The position numbers and the translations under genes are program-made. Of a stretch of DNA of 64,000 nucleotides, positions 45,786 to 54,552 are shown piece after piece. The stretch is from Pseudomonas tremae. Lineage in GTDB: Bacteria > Pseudomonadota > Gammaproteobacteria > Pseudomonadales > Pseudomonadaceae. A model generated the notes under the pieces. The model saw nothing but the letters and a program-made list of their open reading frames with translations. It was not told the origin of the DNA and did not search any database. The stretch covers positions 44,997 through 108,996 of the forward strand of contig NZ_LJRO01000362.1 in NCBI RefSeq assembly GCF_001401155.1. Reading direction: 5' to 3'. Each line of letters begins with the position of its first letter. The stretch's first letter is position 1.

Positions 45786-46175
45786 GTGATTGATCATCTG
45801 GACCATCTGGTATTGACCACCGCTGACATTGACGCATGCAAGGATTTTTACGTGCGCGTGATGGGCATGACCCCTGAACGCTTTCGTCAGGGCCGTCTGG
45901 CGTTCCGCTTCGGCAATCAGAAAATCAATGTGCATGAACGCGGCAGAGAATTCGAACCCAAGGCTCATCTGCCCGTGCCGGGTGCGCTGGACCTGTGTTT
46001 TATCGCCAGCGTTCCGCTTGAACAGGTGATCGTGCACCTGAGCGAGCAGGAATGGCCGATTGAAGAAGGGCCGGTTGATCGCACCGGGGCGACAGGCCCT
46101 ATCCGCTCGGTGTACGTGCGTGACCCGGACCTGAACCTGATCGAAATCTCCGAGCTCGTTGGTCCCGGTATCTGA
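45786..46175 (+). CDS. VOC (glyoxalase/dioxygenase) superfamily protein
   Basis: The 129-residue protein has the paired beta-alpha-beta-beta-beta modules of VOC proteins, with DHLDHLVLTTADIDACKDFY holding the first metal His and VRDPDLNLIEISE holding the Glu. The GTG start is set by ACGGAG upstream and by the family N-terminus. Function could be glyoxalase-, bleomycin-resistance- or dioxygenase-like. Confidence 0.85.
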   Translation: MIDHLDHLVLTTADIDACKDFYVRVMGMTPERFRQGRLAFRFGNQKINVHERGREFEPKAHLPVPGALDLCFIASVPLEQVIVHLSEQEWPIEEGPVDRTGATGPIRSVYVRDPDLNLIEISELVGPGI

Positions 46176-46343
46176 CCCTGCAGCTTGGAGCGTTTTGCTG
46201 GTCCTGAGCGGTTTCACAACCAGGACCAGGCACGTCGCGAATCATAGGCCCCAGTTCGCGGTGTCATATCCCGCTATGTCATCTCGCCCCTTCAGTTTGC
46301 TTACGCTCCTGACTCGATCAGTCAAGCTCAAGGAGCTGCAAAC

Positions 46344-47756
46344 ATGTACCTCAGAACAAAACGTCCCAAGCAATCCGCAGGTGATCGGGGGCATCCGGCC
46401 ATGCCGACGCTCAGCGCACCGTTCGATCATCCTGACGAGGCGGCGCGTTACGCCCACGAGCGGATAGGCAATCGGCGTGACCGTGAATACGGCGGCTTCA
46501 TTCTGGTTCGGGACGACGGCAAGTACGTCGCGACCGAGCCCATGAATGGCAGTCAGTTCAGTTTCGACCCGAATGAAGTGTTCCCTCGCAACGACGAGGA
46601 AGGTTATGTGCTTTATCCGGAAGGGCATGACGACTATGCGATCTACCATTCCCACCCTTCATTGCAGGCTGGGCTTGAAGAGTGGCCGGAGCCCGAAAAG
46701 GTCACGTACCCGAACAGTTTTTCAGCGGGCGACATTTATGCGGTGATCTCTGACGAAATCTGTCCGGCGTTTTATCTGTCCGGCCCTGACGGCTCGTTGA
46801 TCAAATACACACTGTCCCATTCCGCCGCTGAGACAGCGTTGTTCGCGCGTGTGGCCGGCCCCTCAGGCATACCTCACCTCAGCAGGCTTAGCGAGGTGCA
46901 ACGGTCATTACAGAACCTCACGCTTATGCCCAGCGACGTAGTACGCCTGCTGGCAGCTGCAGGGGACTTGCAAGTCGTGGTACCAAGCCTGTTGTGGGGG
47001 CGTGCTGGAAAGGTCTCAGCCGACTGGCGACCTTTTCCCGGCCAGCTTGCCTCTGATGAACCAAGAGTCTCTGCGCCCGCCACCTGTGAAGCGGTGTTGC
47101 CGCCCGTACCGTTGAGCCTGAGCCCTCAATTCTCCAGTGCCGATGATGGCGCCCGTTACGTGCACGGCCAGATCGGCGCTCGTATTCATTCGCCGATCAT
47201 CGGGTTTCTGCTGTTCAATCCGGTGTTGCGAACCTACCTTGTCGCCGAGCCGATTCTGGAGGACGGCTATCCGGTTTATGCGCCGTGTTCGGTGTTTCAT
47301 CCGGATGCCTTTTACCGACCCGCGTTGCCTGCCGGTTACCGCGTCGACGGGATGTATTTTTCACCCGCCAACCTGGCAGCGGAGGGCGGGCATGAAACGC
47401 AGCGTCCGTTCTTCGAGCCAGACGACCTGCACCGGGTGTTCACGTATCGACACATCCCCGCAAAACGGCCAAAGGGCTTACCGATTCGCTACGGGTTCGA
47501 GATGTCGGCGATTTATTTCCTGGCTGGCGACGGTGCATTACTCTGTTACACACCCAGCAAGTCCGTTCAGGAAAATCAATTGGCGCAAGGTGTGTCACGG
47601 GTCTATTCGGGGGCTCAATCCATACAAGCGCAGCTCGCGGCCGGCACGATCAGTGCGGACGAATTCGTTCGTCATGTCGCGCGAGCCGGTCATCTCCGGG
47701 TCTTGCAGACCAGCAAGAGCTGGCCTGTCGCAGGGGTGATCAGCCATATGCCCTGA
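46344..47756 (+). CDS. Tandem DUF4329 protein with a JAMM-like first half
   Basis: The 470-residue protein is an internal duplication: residues about 27-220 and 263-465 repeat the same layout (FDHPDEAARYAHERIG versus FSSADDGARYVHGQIG). The first half carries YHSHP (His102, His104) followed by SAGD (Ser127-Asp130), with an upstream Glu65 in ATEP, which resembles the JAMM/MPN+ metal site of deubiquitinase-like hydrolases. In the second half the His pair is lost (YFSP) while Glu302 and Asp360/361 remain. AGGAG lies 8 bp before the ATG. No signal peptide is seen. The hydrolase idea is an inference. Confidence 0.75.
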   Translation: MYLRTKRPKQSAGDRGHPAMPTLSAPFDHPDEAARYAHERIGNRRDREYGGFILVRDDGKYVATEPMNGSQFSFDPNEVFPRNDEEGYVLYPEGHDDYAIYHSHPSLQAGLEEWPEPEKVTYPNSFSAGDIYAVISDEICPAFYLSGPDGSLIKYTLSHSAAETALFARVAGPSGIPHLSRLSEVQRSLQNLTLMPSDVVRLLAAAGDLQVVVPSLLWGRAGKVSADWRPFPGQLASDEPRVSAPATCEAVLPPVPLSLSPQFSSADDGARYVHGQIGARIHSPIIGFLLFNPVLRTYLVAEPILEDGYPVYAPCSVFHPDAFYRPALPAGYRVDGMYFSPANLAAEGGHETQRPFFEPDDLHRVFTYRHIPAKRPKGLPIRYGFEMSAIYFLAGDGALLCYTPSKSVQENQLAQGVSRVYSGAQSIQAQLAAGTISADEFVRHVARAGHLRVLQTSKSWPVAGVISHMP

Positions 47757-47962
47757 ACTTTTTGCAGCCTGACTGCGCTTTACGCGAGGGACTCGCAAAC
47801 TGAACTGCAACTGAACAATGCGGTGTCGAGCCGGGAAAGCCTTTGGATACCTGAACTTATCGGCTTTTTCTCCCTCTCATGCCGGTAGCCATTGATCGCG
47901 GCGGCCTGATAAGCTCGCGGCTTTACTCGTTTGCCCTTTTGGCGCATGAACAAGGAATTAGC

Positions 47963-48733
47963 ATGAAACAGCATCGGTTGGCAGCGGCGATTGCCCTGGT
48001 CGGTCTGGTACTCGCAGGTTGTGATAAGCAGGCCAGCACCGTAGAGCTGAAAACCCCAGCACAAAAAGCGTCCTATGGCATCGGTCTGAACATGGGCAAA
48101 AGCCTGGCTCAGGAAGGTATGGACGATCTGGATTCCAAAGCTGTGGCTCTGGGTATCGAAGACGCTGTTGGCAAGAAAGATCAGAAGCTCAAAGACGAAG
48201 AGCTGGTTGAAGCGTTCTCTGCTCTGCAGAAGCGTTCCGAAGAGCGTCTTGCCAAGATGAGCGAAGAAGCATCGGCAGCGGGCAAGAAATTCCTCGAAGA
48301 AAACGGCAAGAAGGACGGCGTGGTCACCACTGCCTCCGGTTTGCAGTATCAGATCATCAAGAAAGCCGATGGCCCACAGCCTAAGCCGACTGATGTTGTG
48401 ACTGTTCACTACGAAGGCAAGTTGATCGACGGCAAGGTCTTCGACAGCTCTGTAGATCGCGGTAGCCCGATTGACCTGCCGGTAGGTGGCGTGATCCCGG
48501 GTTGGGTCGAAGGTCTGCAACTGATGCACGTAGGTGAGAAGATCAAACTCTTTATCCCTAGCGATCTGGCCTACGGTGCCCAGAGCCCGAGCCCGGCGAT
48601 CCCTGCCAACTCGGTTCTGGTCTTCGATCTGGAATTGCTTGGCATCAAGGATCCGGCGGCTGCACCGGCACCTGATGCTGACGAAGAAGAATCAGCTCCA
48701 GCTGCTTCGGCTTCGGCTCCGGCCAAGAAGTAA
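47963..48733 (+). CDS. FKBP-type peptidyl-prolyl isomerase lipoprotein (Mip/FkpA-like)
   Basis: The 256-residue protein has a lipoprotein signal ending LAGC (Cys20), an N-terminal helical dimerisation domain (to about 115), an FKBP domain (GLQYQIIKKADGPQ to LLGIKD, with KVFDSSVDRGSP and GWVEGLQLMHVGEKIKLFIP), and an Ala/Pro/Glu-rich tail. It catalyses proline isomerisation in the periplasm. The ATG at 47963 starts the lipoprotein signal; the frame is open a little further upstream. A clear terminator follows. Confidence 0.93.
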   Translation: MKQHRLAAAIALVGLVLAGCDKQASTVELKTPAQKASYGIGLNMGKSLAQEGMDDLDSKAVALGIEDAVGKKDQKLKDEELVEAFSALQKRSEERLAKMSEEASAAGKKFLEENGKKDGVVTTASGLQYQIIKKADGPQPKPTDVVTVHYEGKLIDGKVFDSSVDRGSPIDLPVGGVIPGWVEGLQLMHVGEKIKLFIPSDLAYGAQSPSPAIPANSVLVFDLELLGIKDPAAAPAPDADEEESAPAASASAPAKK

Positions 48734-48750
48734 CGCAACACCTGGCTACG

Positions 48751-48783
48751 AAAAACGCCCTGTCTCGACAGGGCGTTTTTTTG
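48751..48783 (+). terminator. Terminator after the FKBP gene
   Basis: AAAAACGCCCTGTC and its complement form a 14-bp stem with a TC loop followed by a run of T, 17 bp after the stop. Confidence 0.95.
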
Positions 48784-48999
48784 TGCATTTTATTTCTCGA
48801 ACGCTTGGCCGTCCTTACAGTCCCACTATCATGGCTGCAGCGATGAGGATTGTTCGACAGTCGGGCAGGTTCATTGCGTCTTTCCAGAAGACCCGCAGAG
48901 TCAACATTTTTTGCAGTTTTTTTGTGAGTAAAAAACGCCCGATCTAACTGCGGCCCCACGGAAACGGGGGGTTCAGGCATTAAAAAAGCGGCTGTTCAC

Positions 49000-49030
49000 A
49001 AGGTTATCCACAATTATTGTGGATAACCTT
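49000..49030. repeat. Perfect inverted repeat of two consensus DnaA boxes
   Basis: Two 14-bp arms (AAGGTTATCCACAA and complement) are separated by TTA. Each arm holds a perfect consensus DnaA box TTATCCACA (49004-49012 and, inverted, 49018-49026). It lies 69 bp before the YkvA gene in a 365-bp gap (48734-49098) that otherwise holds only the FKBP terminator and no gene. Possible roles are DnaA-controlled transcription, DnaA titration or a hairpin in the leader RNA. Confidence 0.8.
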
Positions 49031-49098
49031 GAGCGCCAGACAGGCCGGTTCTCACGACCGCTGTTTATCCAGACACAATTTGCTGAATGGGAGTGGGT

Positions 49099-49548
49099 AT
49101 GAAAGCACCGTGGAATCTGATCCGTTATCTGCCCGGCGCTCGTCGTCTGCTGGCCGCAGGGCGGCTGCCGGGACTGTTGTTTGCGGTTGCGCGCAAGGGC
49201 AATAGCGAAGGCAATCGTCTGGGCAAGCTCAAGGAGGACCTGCGTCTGCTTCAGGCATTGTGTCTGGCCTACTGGCGTGGCGAATACCGAAGTATCAGCC
49301 CCAAGGCAATCCTGTCGATCGTTGCCGGGTTGATGTACTTCCTCAGCCCGCTGGACGCGATACCAGACTGGATTCCGGGCCTCGGGATGCTGGATGACAT
49401 CGCGGTCCTGGCCTGGGTCACCAAGCATTTGAGCGACGAGCTCGACGCTTTTCGCGCATGGCGAGCGCAGCAGCCTCCCGAAAAGCTGATCGTGGTCGAG
49501 CAGTTGCCCAAGACTCAGGCGCTGCTGGAGAAAGAGCGCAAGGTGTGA
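49099..49548 (+). CDS. YkvA (DUF1232) family protein
   Basis: The 149-residue protein has the YkvA core: SIVAGLMYFLSPLDAIPDWIPGLGMLDDIAVLAWV, a single membrane-like segment with the conserved Pro-Asp patterns. The start at 49099 has GGGAG 5 bp upstream and is preferred over an ATG 12 bases earlier. It follows the DnaA-box palindrome. Function of the family is unknown. Confidence 0.85.
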   Translation: MKAPWNLIRYLPGARRLLAAGRLPGLLFAVARKGNSEGNRLGKLKEDLRLLQALCLAYWRGEYRSISPKAILSIVAGLMYFLSPLDAIPDWIPGLGMLDDIAVLAWVTKHLSDELDAFRAWRAQQPPEKLIVVEQLPKTQALLEKERKV

Positions 49549-49648
49549 GTCTCGCGGATTGAACACAAGACCTGGCGTTCCGCTGTTAAGATGCCAGCAT
49601 CCGACGTAAGCCTGTTCAGTAGGCGGTCTTGTAGTACAAGAGGAGTCT

Positions 49649-49993
49649 ATGGATCTTCAAGTGATATCTCGTGACGGTGAGCCGGAATACGCGGTACTTC
49701 CGTGGGCTCAGTACCAGGCGCTGCTCAAGGCCGCCGGCCTGATAAGCAAACCGACTACGCTGGCAGCAGCGTCTTCTGTCGAGACAGGCTCCGATGAACA
49801 ACTTCCAGGTTTTGACCGGCTGGGCGCATTGCGTGCGGCCAAGGGGCTCGAAGTGGCTACCCTGGCCCGTGCCGTCGGCATCAGCCCGTCTTACCTGGAA
49901 CTGATCGAAAATGGCACTCGCCAACCGGATGCAGCCATCAAGCGCAGCCTTGCATGGGAACTTGGAGTAGCGGGCTGGCGAGGTGAGTCATGA
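49649..49993 (+). CDS. XRE-type regulator with antitoxin-like N-terminus
   Basis: The 114-residue protein has an N-terminal stretch (VISRDGEPEYAVLPWAQYQA) resembling the dimerisation region of Phd/YefM-like antitoxins, then an XRE helix-turn-helix (LGALRAAKGLEVATLARAVG, SPSYLELIENGTRQP). It overlaps the next gene by ATGA, so the two are co-translated. The combination is antitoxin-like, but the partner has no recognised toxin motif. Confidence 0.75.
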   Translation: MDLQVISRDGEPEYAVLPWAQYQALLKAAGLISKPTTLAAASSVETGSDEQLPGFDRLGALRAAKGLEVATLARAVGISPSYLELIENGTRQPDAAIKRSLAWELGVAGWRGES

Positions 49994-50361
49994 GCGTACG
50001 CATCAGCCGCCAGCACTGGGAGGGGCTTCTCAGTGAGCTGGACGGTGCTCGCCGACAGCGTCATCTGCTGACCTACCGTGCGTTGGTCGAGCGCCTGCAA
50101 CTGCCCAGTCCTGCCATGCAGACGCTGACCGCGGCCCTTGAGCACCTGGCCGCAATGGACGCCCGCGCTGAACAGCCTTTGCGCAGTTCGCTGGTAATAA
50201 GCCAAGGTGCCAGCCGCCTGCCGCGCCCGGGCTTTTTCGAGTGCGCCGAACGCCTCGGGCGCTTTTCCGGCCCATCGGACGGCGTTGCCGCAGCCTCATG
50301 GCATGCCTCGGAGGTGGTCAGGGTGTTCGAATACAGCTATCCGGAAGCGCAAGTAGAGTAG
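49990..50361 (+). CDS. Conserved small protein translated with the XRE regulator
   Basis: The 123-residue protein starts inside the regulator's stop (ATGA). It has a helix-turn-helix-like segment (LTYRALVERLQLPSPAMQTL) and a LRSSLVISQGASRLPRPGFF segment found in other small proteins of unknown role. No catalytic motif is seen. Tight coupling suggests the pair works together, as a regulatory module or a non-classical toxin-antitoxin pair. Confidence 0.65.
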   Translation: MSVRISRQHWEGLLSELDGARRQRHLLTYRALVERLQLPSPAMQTLTAALEHLAAMDARAEQPLRSSLVISQGASRLPRPGFFECAERLGRFSGPSDGVAAASWHASEVVRVFEYSYPEAQVE

Positions 50362-50429
50362 TTTCGCCAACTGTCATGACTTCGGTGCGGAGCCTCCAGT
50401 AACTGTAGCGACGATGGTTCGGGCTTCAC

Positions 50430-52202
50430 TCACGCCTGCATCAACAAATCCATCCGCGTCGAGTCGATCACATGGATGCTCGCGCCCGCGATGTCCTTGG
50501 CGAAGTGTTTGGCTTGAGATGCCAGGTCGGCCAGTTGGCTGGCGTCGACGTGGGTGCAGCTCTCTTCATGCAGATGCACCACGCCAATCGACAACGACAG
50601 CAGAGGAAAATCCTGACGCTGCCCCTGACGATTGAGGGCTATGAAGCAGCCGGCTTCCAGGTGTTCGGCACGGTAGAAACGACGGCATTGGTTCTGGAAA
50701 TCATCCAGCAGGGTTTTCAGGCGTCGTTCCCAGTCATCAAAACCCAGCACCATCAGAAAGTCGTCCCCGCCGATGTGCCCGACAAAGTCCCGGCTCGGAT
50801 CGATGCGGTCGTTCAGGCACTGCGCCAGGCACAGCAGCACTTCGTCGCCGCGGGCATAGCCGTAGATATCATTGAAGGGTTTGAAACTGTCGATGTCGAC
50901 GTAACAGATCATCGATTCGCGGCCCTGTTGCAGCAGGCGTGTCAGGCATTGCTGGATCGGGACATTTCCGGGCAGCAGGGTCAGCGGGTTGGCATAACGG
51001 GCCTGCTGGATCTTCATTTCAGTGATCAGTTTCAGAACATCGATTACGCGGCCCAAGCCCAGATAAGTGCCGTTCAGCGTAATGATGAAATCCTCTTCGA
51101 TGCGCTGCCGGGCGCGGCTGGTCAGCAGCCGGCTGACCTGCTGCAGCGACTGGCCGACTTCCACAGCCAGAAAGTCGTCGCTCATCAGGCGGCTGATCGG
51201 CTTGCGGGCAAACAGTTCGGTACCAAACGGCTTGAGCAGCGCTTCGGAAAGCGAATGCCGATGCACAATGCCGCAGGGCCTGGCTTCTTCATCCAGCACG
51301 GCCAGCGAGTTGAGGTTTGCCTGCTTGCGAAACGCTTCAAGCACTTCTGCGGTGGGTGTGTTCTGGCTCACTGAGGGTTGCGGGTTGAGGAGGGCGGAAA
51401 GATCGGCAGCCTCTTCGTTCAGTGGCGCAGCTACGGCTTCTGCCTTGGGCAGCATCGCGCGGGTGTCGCGGGGCGGTCGCTCCTGCGGGCGAGCCAGCAG
51501 ATAGCCCTGAACCAGGTCCACGCCCATTTCCTTCAGTATCGCCAGTTCCTCCGGCAACTCTATACCTTCAGCGATGACCGTTGCTCTGGACGCTTTGGCC
51601 ATTTGCAGCATGGAGCCCACGAACTCGCGTTTGACCGCGTCCTGGTGGATCCCGTCGATGAAGTGTCGATCGATCTTCACGTAGTCCGGGCGCAGCTCCG
51701 ACCACAGCCGCAGGCTTGAATAACCCGCCCCCAGATCGTCCAGTGCAATCGAAAACCCCATGTCACGATAGTGATGCAGCGCTTTGTACAGCAGGTTGAA
51801 ATCATCGGTCGGCATTTGCTCGGTCAGCTCGATGACCACGTCCTTGGGGGCGATCTGGTAGCGGCGCAGCATCTCCAGGGTACGTCCCGGCGGGTGTGAC
51901 GTTTCTAGCAGTGATTCCGGTGAGACATTGAGGAACAATTTGCCCGGCAATTTCTGCTGACTGAAGCGACGGCAGGCGCTTTCTCGGCAGCTTAGCTCCA
52001 GCTCACTCAGTCGCCCGGCTTGGCGGGCAATGGCAAACAGGTTGAGGGGAGAGTGCAGCGGGCTGTTGGAGGGGCCGCGTGTCAGGGCTTCGTAACCCAG
52101 AATCCTGCGCTCCGACAGCGAAATAATAGGCTGGAACAAGCTGTGCAAATCACCACGAGCCAGAATGGAACTCAGTGCGCTCAACTGTTCGGCTACGGTC
52201 AT
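50430..52202 (-). CDS. EAL-CBS-GGDEF cyclic-di-GMP protein
   Basis: The 590-residue cytoplasmic protein has an EAL domain first (YEALTRG, VVIELTEQMP, LDDLGAGYSSLRLWSELRPDYVKID, VIAEGIE, QGYLLARP), a CBS pair (about 265-390) and a C-terminal GGDEF domain with HIGGDDFLMVLG (GGDDF at 478-482). Metal and catalytic residues of EAL appear kept, so phosphodiesterase activity is plausible. GGDDF is a conservative change and may still be a cyclase or a GTP-sensing domain. No membrane segment or receiver is present, so input is probably nucleotide binding by CBS. Confidence 0.9.
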   Translation of the reverse strand: MTVAEQLSALSSILARGDLHSLFQPIISLSERRILGYEALTRGPSNSPLHSPLNLFAIARQAGRLSELELSCRESACRRFSQQKLPGKLFLNVSPESLLETSHPPGRTLEMLRRYQIAPKDVVIELTEQMPTDDFNLLYKALHHYRDMGFSIALDDLGAGYSSLRLWSELRPDYVKIDRHFIDGIHQDAVKREFVGSMLQMAKASRATVIAEGIELPEELAILKEMGVDLVQGYLLARPQERPPRDTRAMLPKAEAVAAPLNEEAADLSALLNPQPSVSQNTPTAEVLEAFRKQANLNSLAVLDEEARPCGIVHRHSLSEALLKPFGTELFARKPISRLMSDDFLAVEVGQSLQQVSRLLTSRARQRIEEDFIITLNGTYLGLGRVIDVLKLITEMKIQQARYANPLTLLPGNVPIQQCLTRLLQQGRESMICYVDIDSFKPFNDIYGYARGDEVLLCLAQCLNDRIDPSRDFVGHIGGDDFLMVLGFDDWERRLKTLLDDFQNQCRRFYRAEHLEAGCFIALNRQGQRQDFPLLSLSIGVVHLHEESCTHVDASQLADLASQAKHFAKDIAGASIHVIDSTRMDLLMQA

Positions 52203-52237
52203 GGTCGTCTCGAGGGGAATAAAGAGTGTTGCAATGA

Positions 52238-52268
52238 AAAGGGCTGAACGCTTGCACGTTCAGCCCTG
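52238..52268 (-). terminator. Terminator of the prc gene
   Basis: AGGGCTGAACG and its complement form an 11-bp stem with a 6-base loop. Read on the minus strand a TTTT run follows. It lies 66 bp after the prc stop, upstream of the EAL-CBS-GGDEF gene. Confidence 0.8.
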
Positions 52269-52333
52269 TATTTCACGACAGCTTCATGACTGTTTGATGA
52301 CGTTGGAACTAAATGGCCATCAATGAATCCGCC

Positions 52334-54415
52334 TTATTTTTTTGCCACCGCAGCACTAAGCCCCAGGTAGTCGATGAGGATGCGCCCGGTCTCGGCCAGA
52401 TAGGCGTCGTCCTCGGGTTTGGTCTTCTCGTCTTCAACCGGCAGAGCGTCTTCGTCCTCTTTCTTCAGCTCTTTGAGCGGCTCTTCACCCTTGGCCTTGC
52501 GGCGGGTGTTTTCCAGCGCGAGCTGCTTGCTTTCGATAGACGCGTGTTCGGCGCGACGGTCTGCTTCATTGAGGCTGACCGTCTTCTCGTTCATCAGCTT
52601 CTTGGCCAGCGCGAGACGATCCTCGATGAACACGAATTCGGCGTCTTTGGCCGAGCGCGCGTCATGACGGGTCTGCAACTGCGCCAGGAAAGGTTTGAAC
52701 GGATCAATTGCCGGCTTGATCGCCGGCTTGATGCTATCCCAAGGCATGGCCTCGGGTAGCGCGCTCTCGCCGATTTCCTTGGTATCGATCAGCGAAGGGT
52801 AGGTGATGTCCGGCACCACGCCCTGATGCTGTGTGCTCTGGCCGGAGACCCGGTAGAACTTCGCCAAGGTCAGTTTCAGTTCGCCGTGGTTAAGCGGCTG
52901 GATGGTCTGCACGGTGCCTTTGCCGAAGGTCTGGCCACCGATCACCAGCGCGCGGTGGTAGTCCTGCATTGCACCGGCAAAAATCTCGGACGCCGAAGCC
53001 GACAAACGGTTGACCAGCAGCGCCATCGGGCCTTTGTAGAAGGCGCCTTTGGCTTCGTCTTCCAGCACGTCGACCTTGCCATCTGCATTACGCACCAGCA
53101 CTGTCGGGCCCTTGTCGATGAACAGGCTGGTCAGTTCGGTGGCTTCCTGCAAGGAACCGCCGCCGTTGTTGCGAAGGTCCAGCACCACGCCGTCGACTTT
53201 CTCGGCCTGCAGCTCGGTGAGCAGTTTCTTCACGTCACGGGTTGTGCTCTTGTATTGCGGATCGCCAGCACGGTAGGCCTTGAAGTCCAGATAGAAAGCC
53301 GGAATGTCGATGACCCCGAGCTTGTAATCCTTGCCGTCCTGCTTGATATGCAGGATCGACTTCTTGGCCGCCTGCTCTTCGAGCTTCACTGCTTCACGCG
53401 TGATCGAGACGATTTTGCTGGTCTGGTCATTCGGCGCATTGCTGGCGGGGATGATCTCCAGGCGAACCACGGAGCCTTTCGGGCCACGGATCAGCTTGAC
53501 CACTTCATCCAGACGCCAGCCGATCACGTCGACCATTTCCTTGTCACCCTGGGCCACAGCAACGATCTTGTCGGCGGGGGCGACCTGCTTGGTCTTGGCC
53601 GCCGGACCTGCTGGCACCAGGCGCACGATCTTCACGTTGTCGTTGTCGCTCTGCAACACGGCGCCGATGCCTTCCAGCGACAGGCTCATGTTGATGTCGA
53701 AGTTTTCCGCGCTGTCAGGTGACAGGTAGTTGGTATGCGGATCGTAAGACATGGCAAAGGTGTTGATGTAAGCCTGGAAGATATCTTCGGCGCGGGTCTG
53801 GTTCAGACGCGCCTGCTGATTCTTGTAACGCTTGGTCAGGGTTTCCTGGATTTTCGCCGGGTCTTTGCCTGCGATCTTCAGGCGCAGGACTTCGTCCTTG
53901 ATGCGCTTGCGCCACAGCTCGTCCAGCTCGGCGGTATCCTTGGGCCATGCGGCGTCCTTGCGGTCCACCAGCAGGGTTTCCTTGGTCGTGAAGTCGAGCT
54001 TGTCGACGCCTTTGCCCAGTTCTGCCAGAGCGAAGTCCAGACGCGCCTTGATGCGGTCCAGATAACGCTTGTAGATGGTGAAACCGGGGTTCAGGTCGCC
54101 GCTCTTGAGGAAGTCGTCGAAGTCGAACTGCCACTTGTCGAATTCGGCAATATCGCTTGCCATGAAATAGCTGCGCGAGGGGTCAAGCTGCTTGATATAG
54201 CTCTGATAAATAATCGCTGAACGCTTGTCGTCCAGGGGCGGCTTGCTGTAGTGATGTCGCTTGAGCAGCTCAACCACGTTGAGACTGGCAATCACTTCGT
54301 CGCGGTCAGGCTGAAGATTATCCCAGCTGTTGGCGGCAAAGGTGCTGGCGGACATCGGCAAAACGCTAAGGCCGACAAACAGTGCAAGGGCTGTGCTTGG
54401 GAATAGTTGCTTCAT
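52334..54415 (-). CDS. prc: Periplasmic tail-specific protease Prc (Tsp)
   Basis: Prc trims periplasmic proteins from the C-terminus. In pseudomonads it degrades mutant MucA and so links to alginate control. The 693-residue protein has a signal peptide (about 1-28), a helical N-terminal region, a PDZ domain (LEGIGAVLQSDNDNVKIVRL) and an S41 Ser-Lys dyad region (LSASASEIFAGAMQ, GGQTFGKGTVQ). The start at 54415 places the signal peptide at the N-terminus; an in-frame ATG 11 codons upstream is possible. Confidence 0.94.
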   Translation of the reverse strand: MKQLFPSTALALFVGLSVLPMSASTFAANSWDNLQPDRDEVIASLNVVELLKRHHYSKPPLDDKRSAIIYQSYIKQLDPSRSYFMASDIAEFDKWQFDFDDFLKSGDLNPGFTIYKRYLDRIKARLDFALAELGKGVDKLDFTTKETLLVDRKDAAWPKDTAELDELWRKRIKDEVLRLKIAGKDPAKIQETLTKRYKNQQARLNQTRAEDIFQAYINTFAMSYDPHTNYLSPDSAENFDINMSLSLEGIGAVLQSDNDNVKIVRLVPAGPAAKTKQVAPADKIVAVAQGDKEMVDVIGWRLDEVVKLIRGPKGSVVRLEIIPASNAPNDQTSKIVSITREAVKLEEQAAKKSILHIKQDGKDYKLGVIDIPAFYLDFKAYRAGDPQYKSTTRDVKKLLTELQAEKVDGVVLDLRNNGGGSLQEATELTSLFIDKGPTVLVRNADGKVDVLEDEAKGAFYKGPMALLVNRLSASASEIFAGAMQDYHRALVIGGQTFGKGTVQTIQPLNHGELKLTLAKFYRVSGQSTQHQGVVPDITYPSLIDTKEIGESALPEAMPWDSIKPAIKPAIDPFKPFLAQLQTRHDARSAKDAEFVFIEDRLALAKKLMNEKTVSLNEADRRAEHASIESKQLALENTRRKAKGEEPLKELKKEDEDALPVEDEKTKPEDDAYLAETGRILIDYLGLSAAVAKK

Positions 54416-54552
54416 GCTGATTCGACGCGAGGACAATTGATAACGCATATTAGGCCGTCTGTGAGGTCGCCGGTTCCCTTGGAGCCGGCCGCATAATGCA
54501 AAAGCCCGGGCAAACAGCCGCGGGCTCAGTCTGGACTCACTATGGAGGCACC

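Noticed and set aside
46198..46229. Inverted repeat CTGGTCCTG/CAGGACCAG after the VOC gene as a terminator
   Set aside because: The loop is long (14 bases) and no T run follows; too weak to list.
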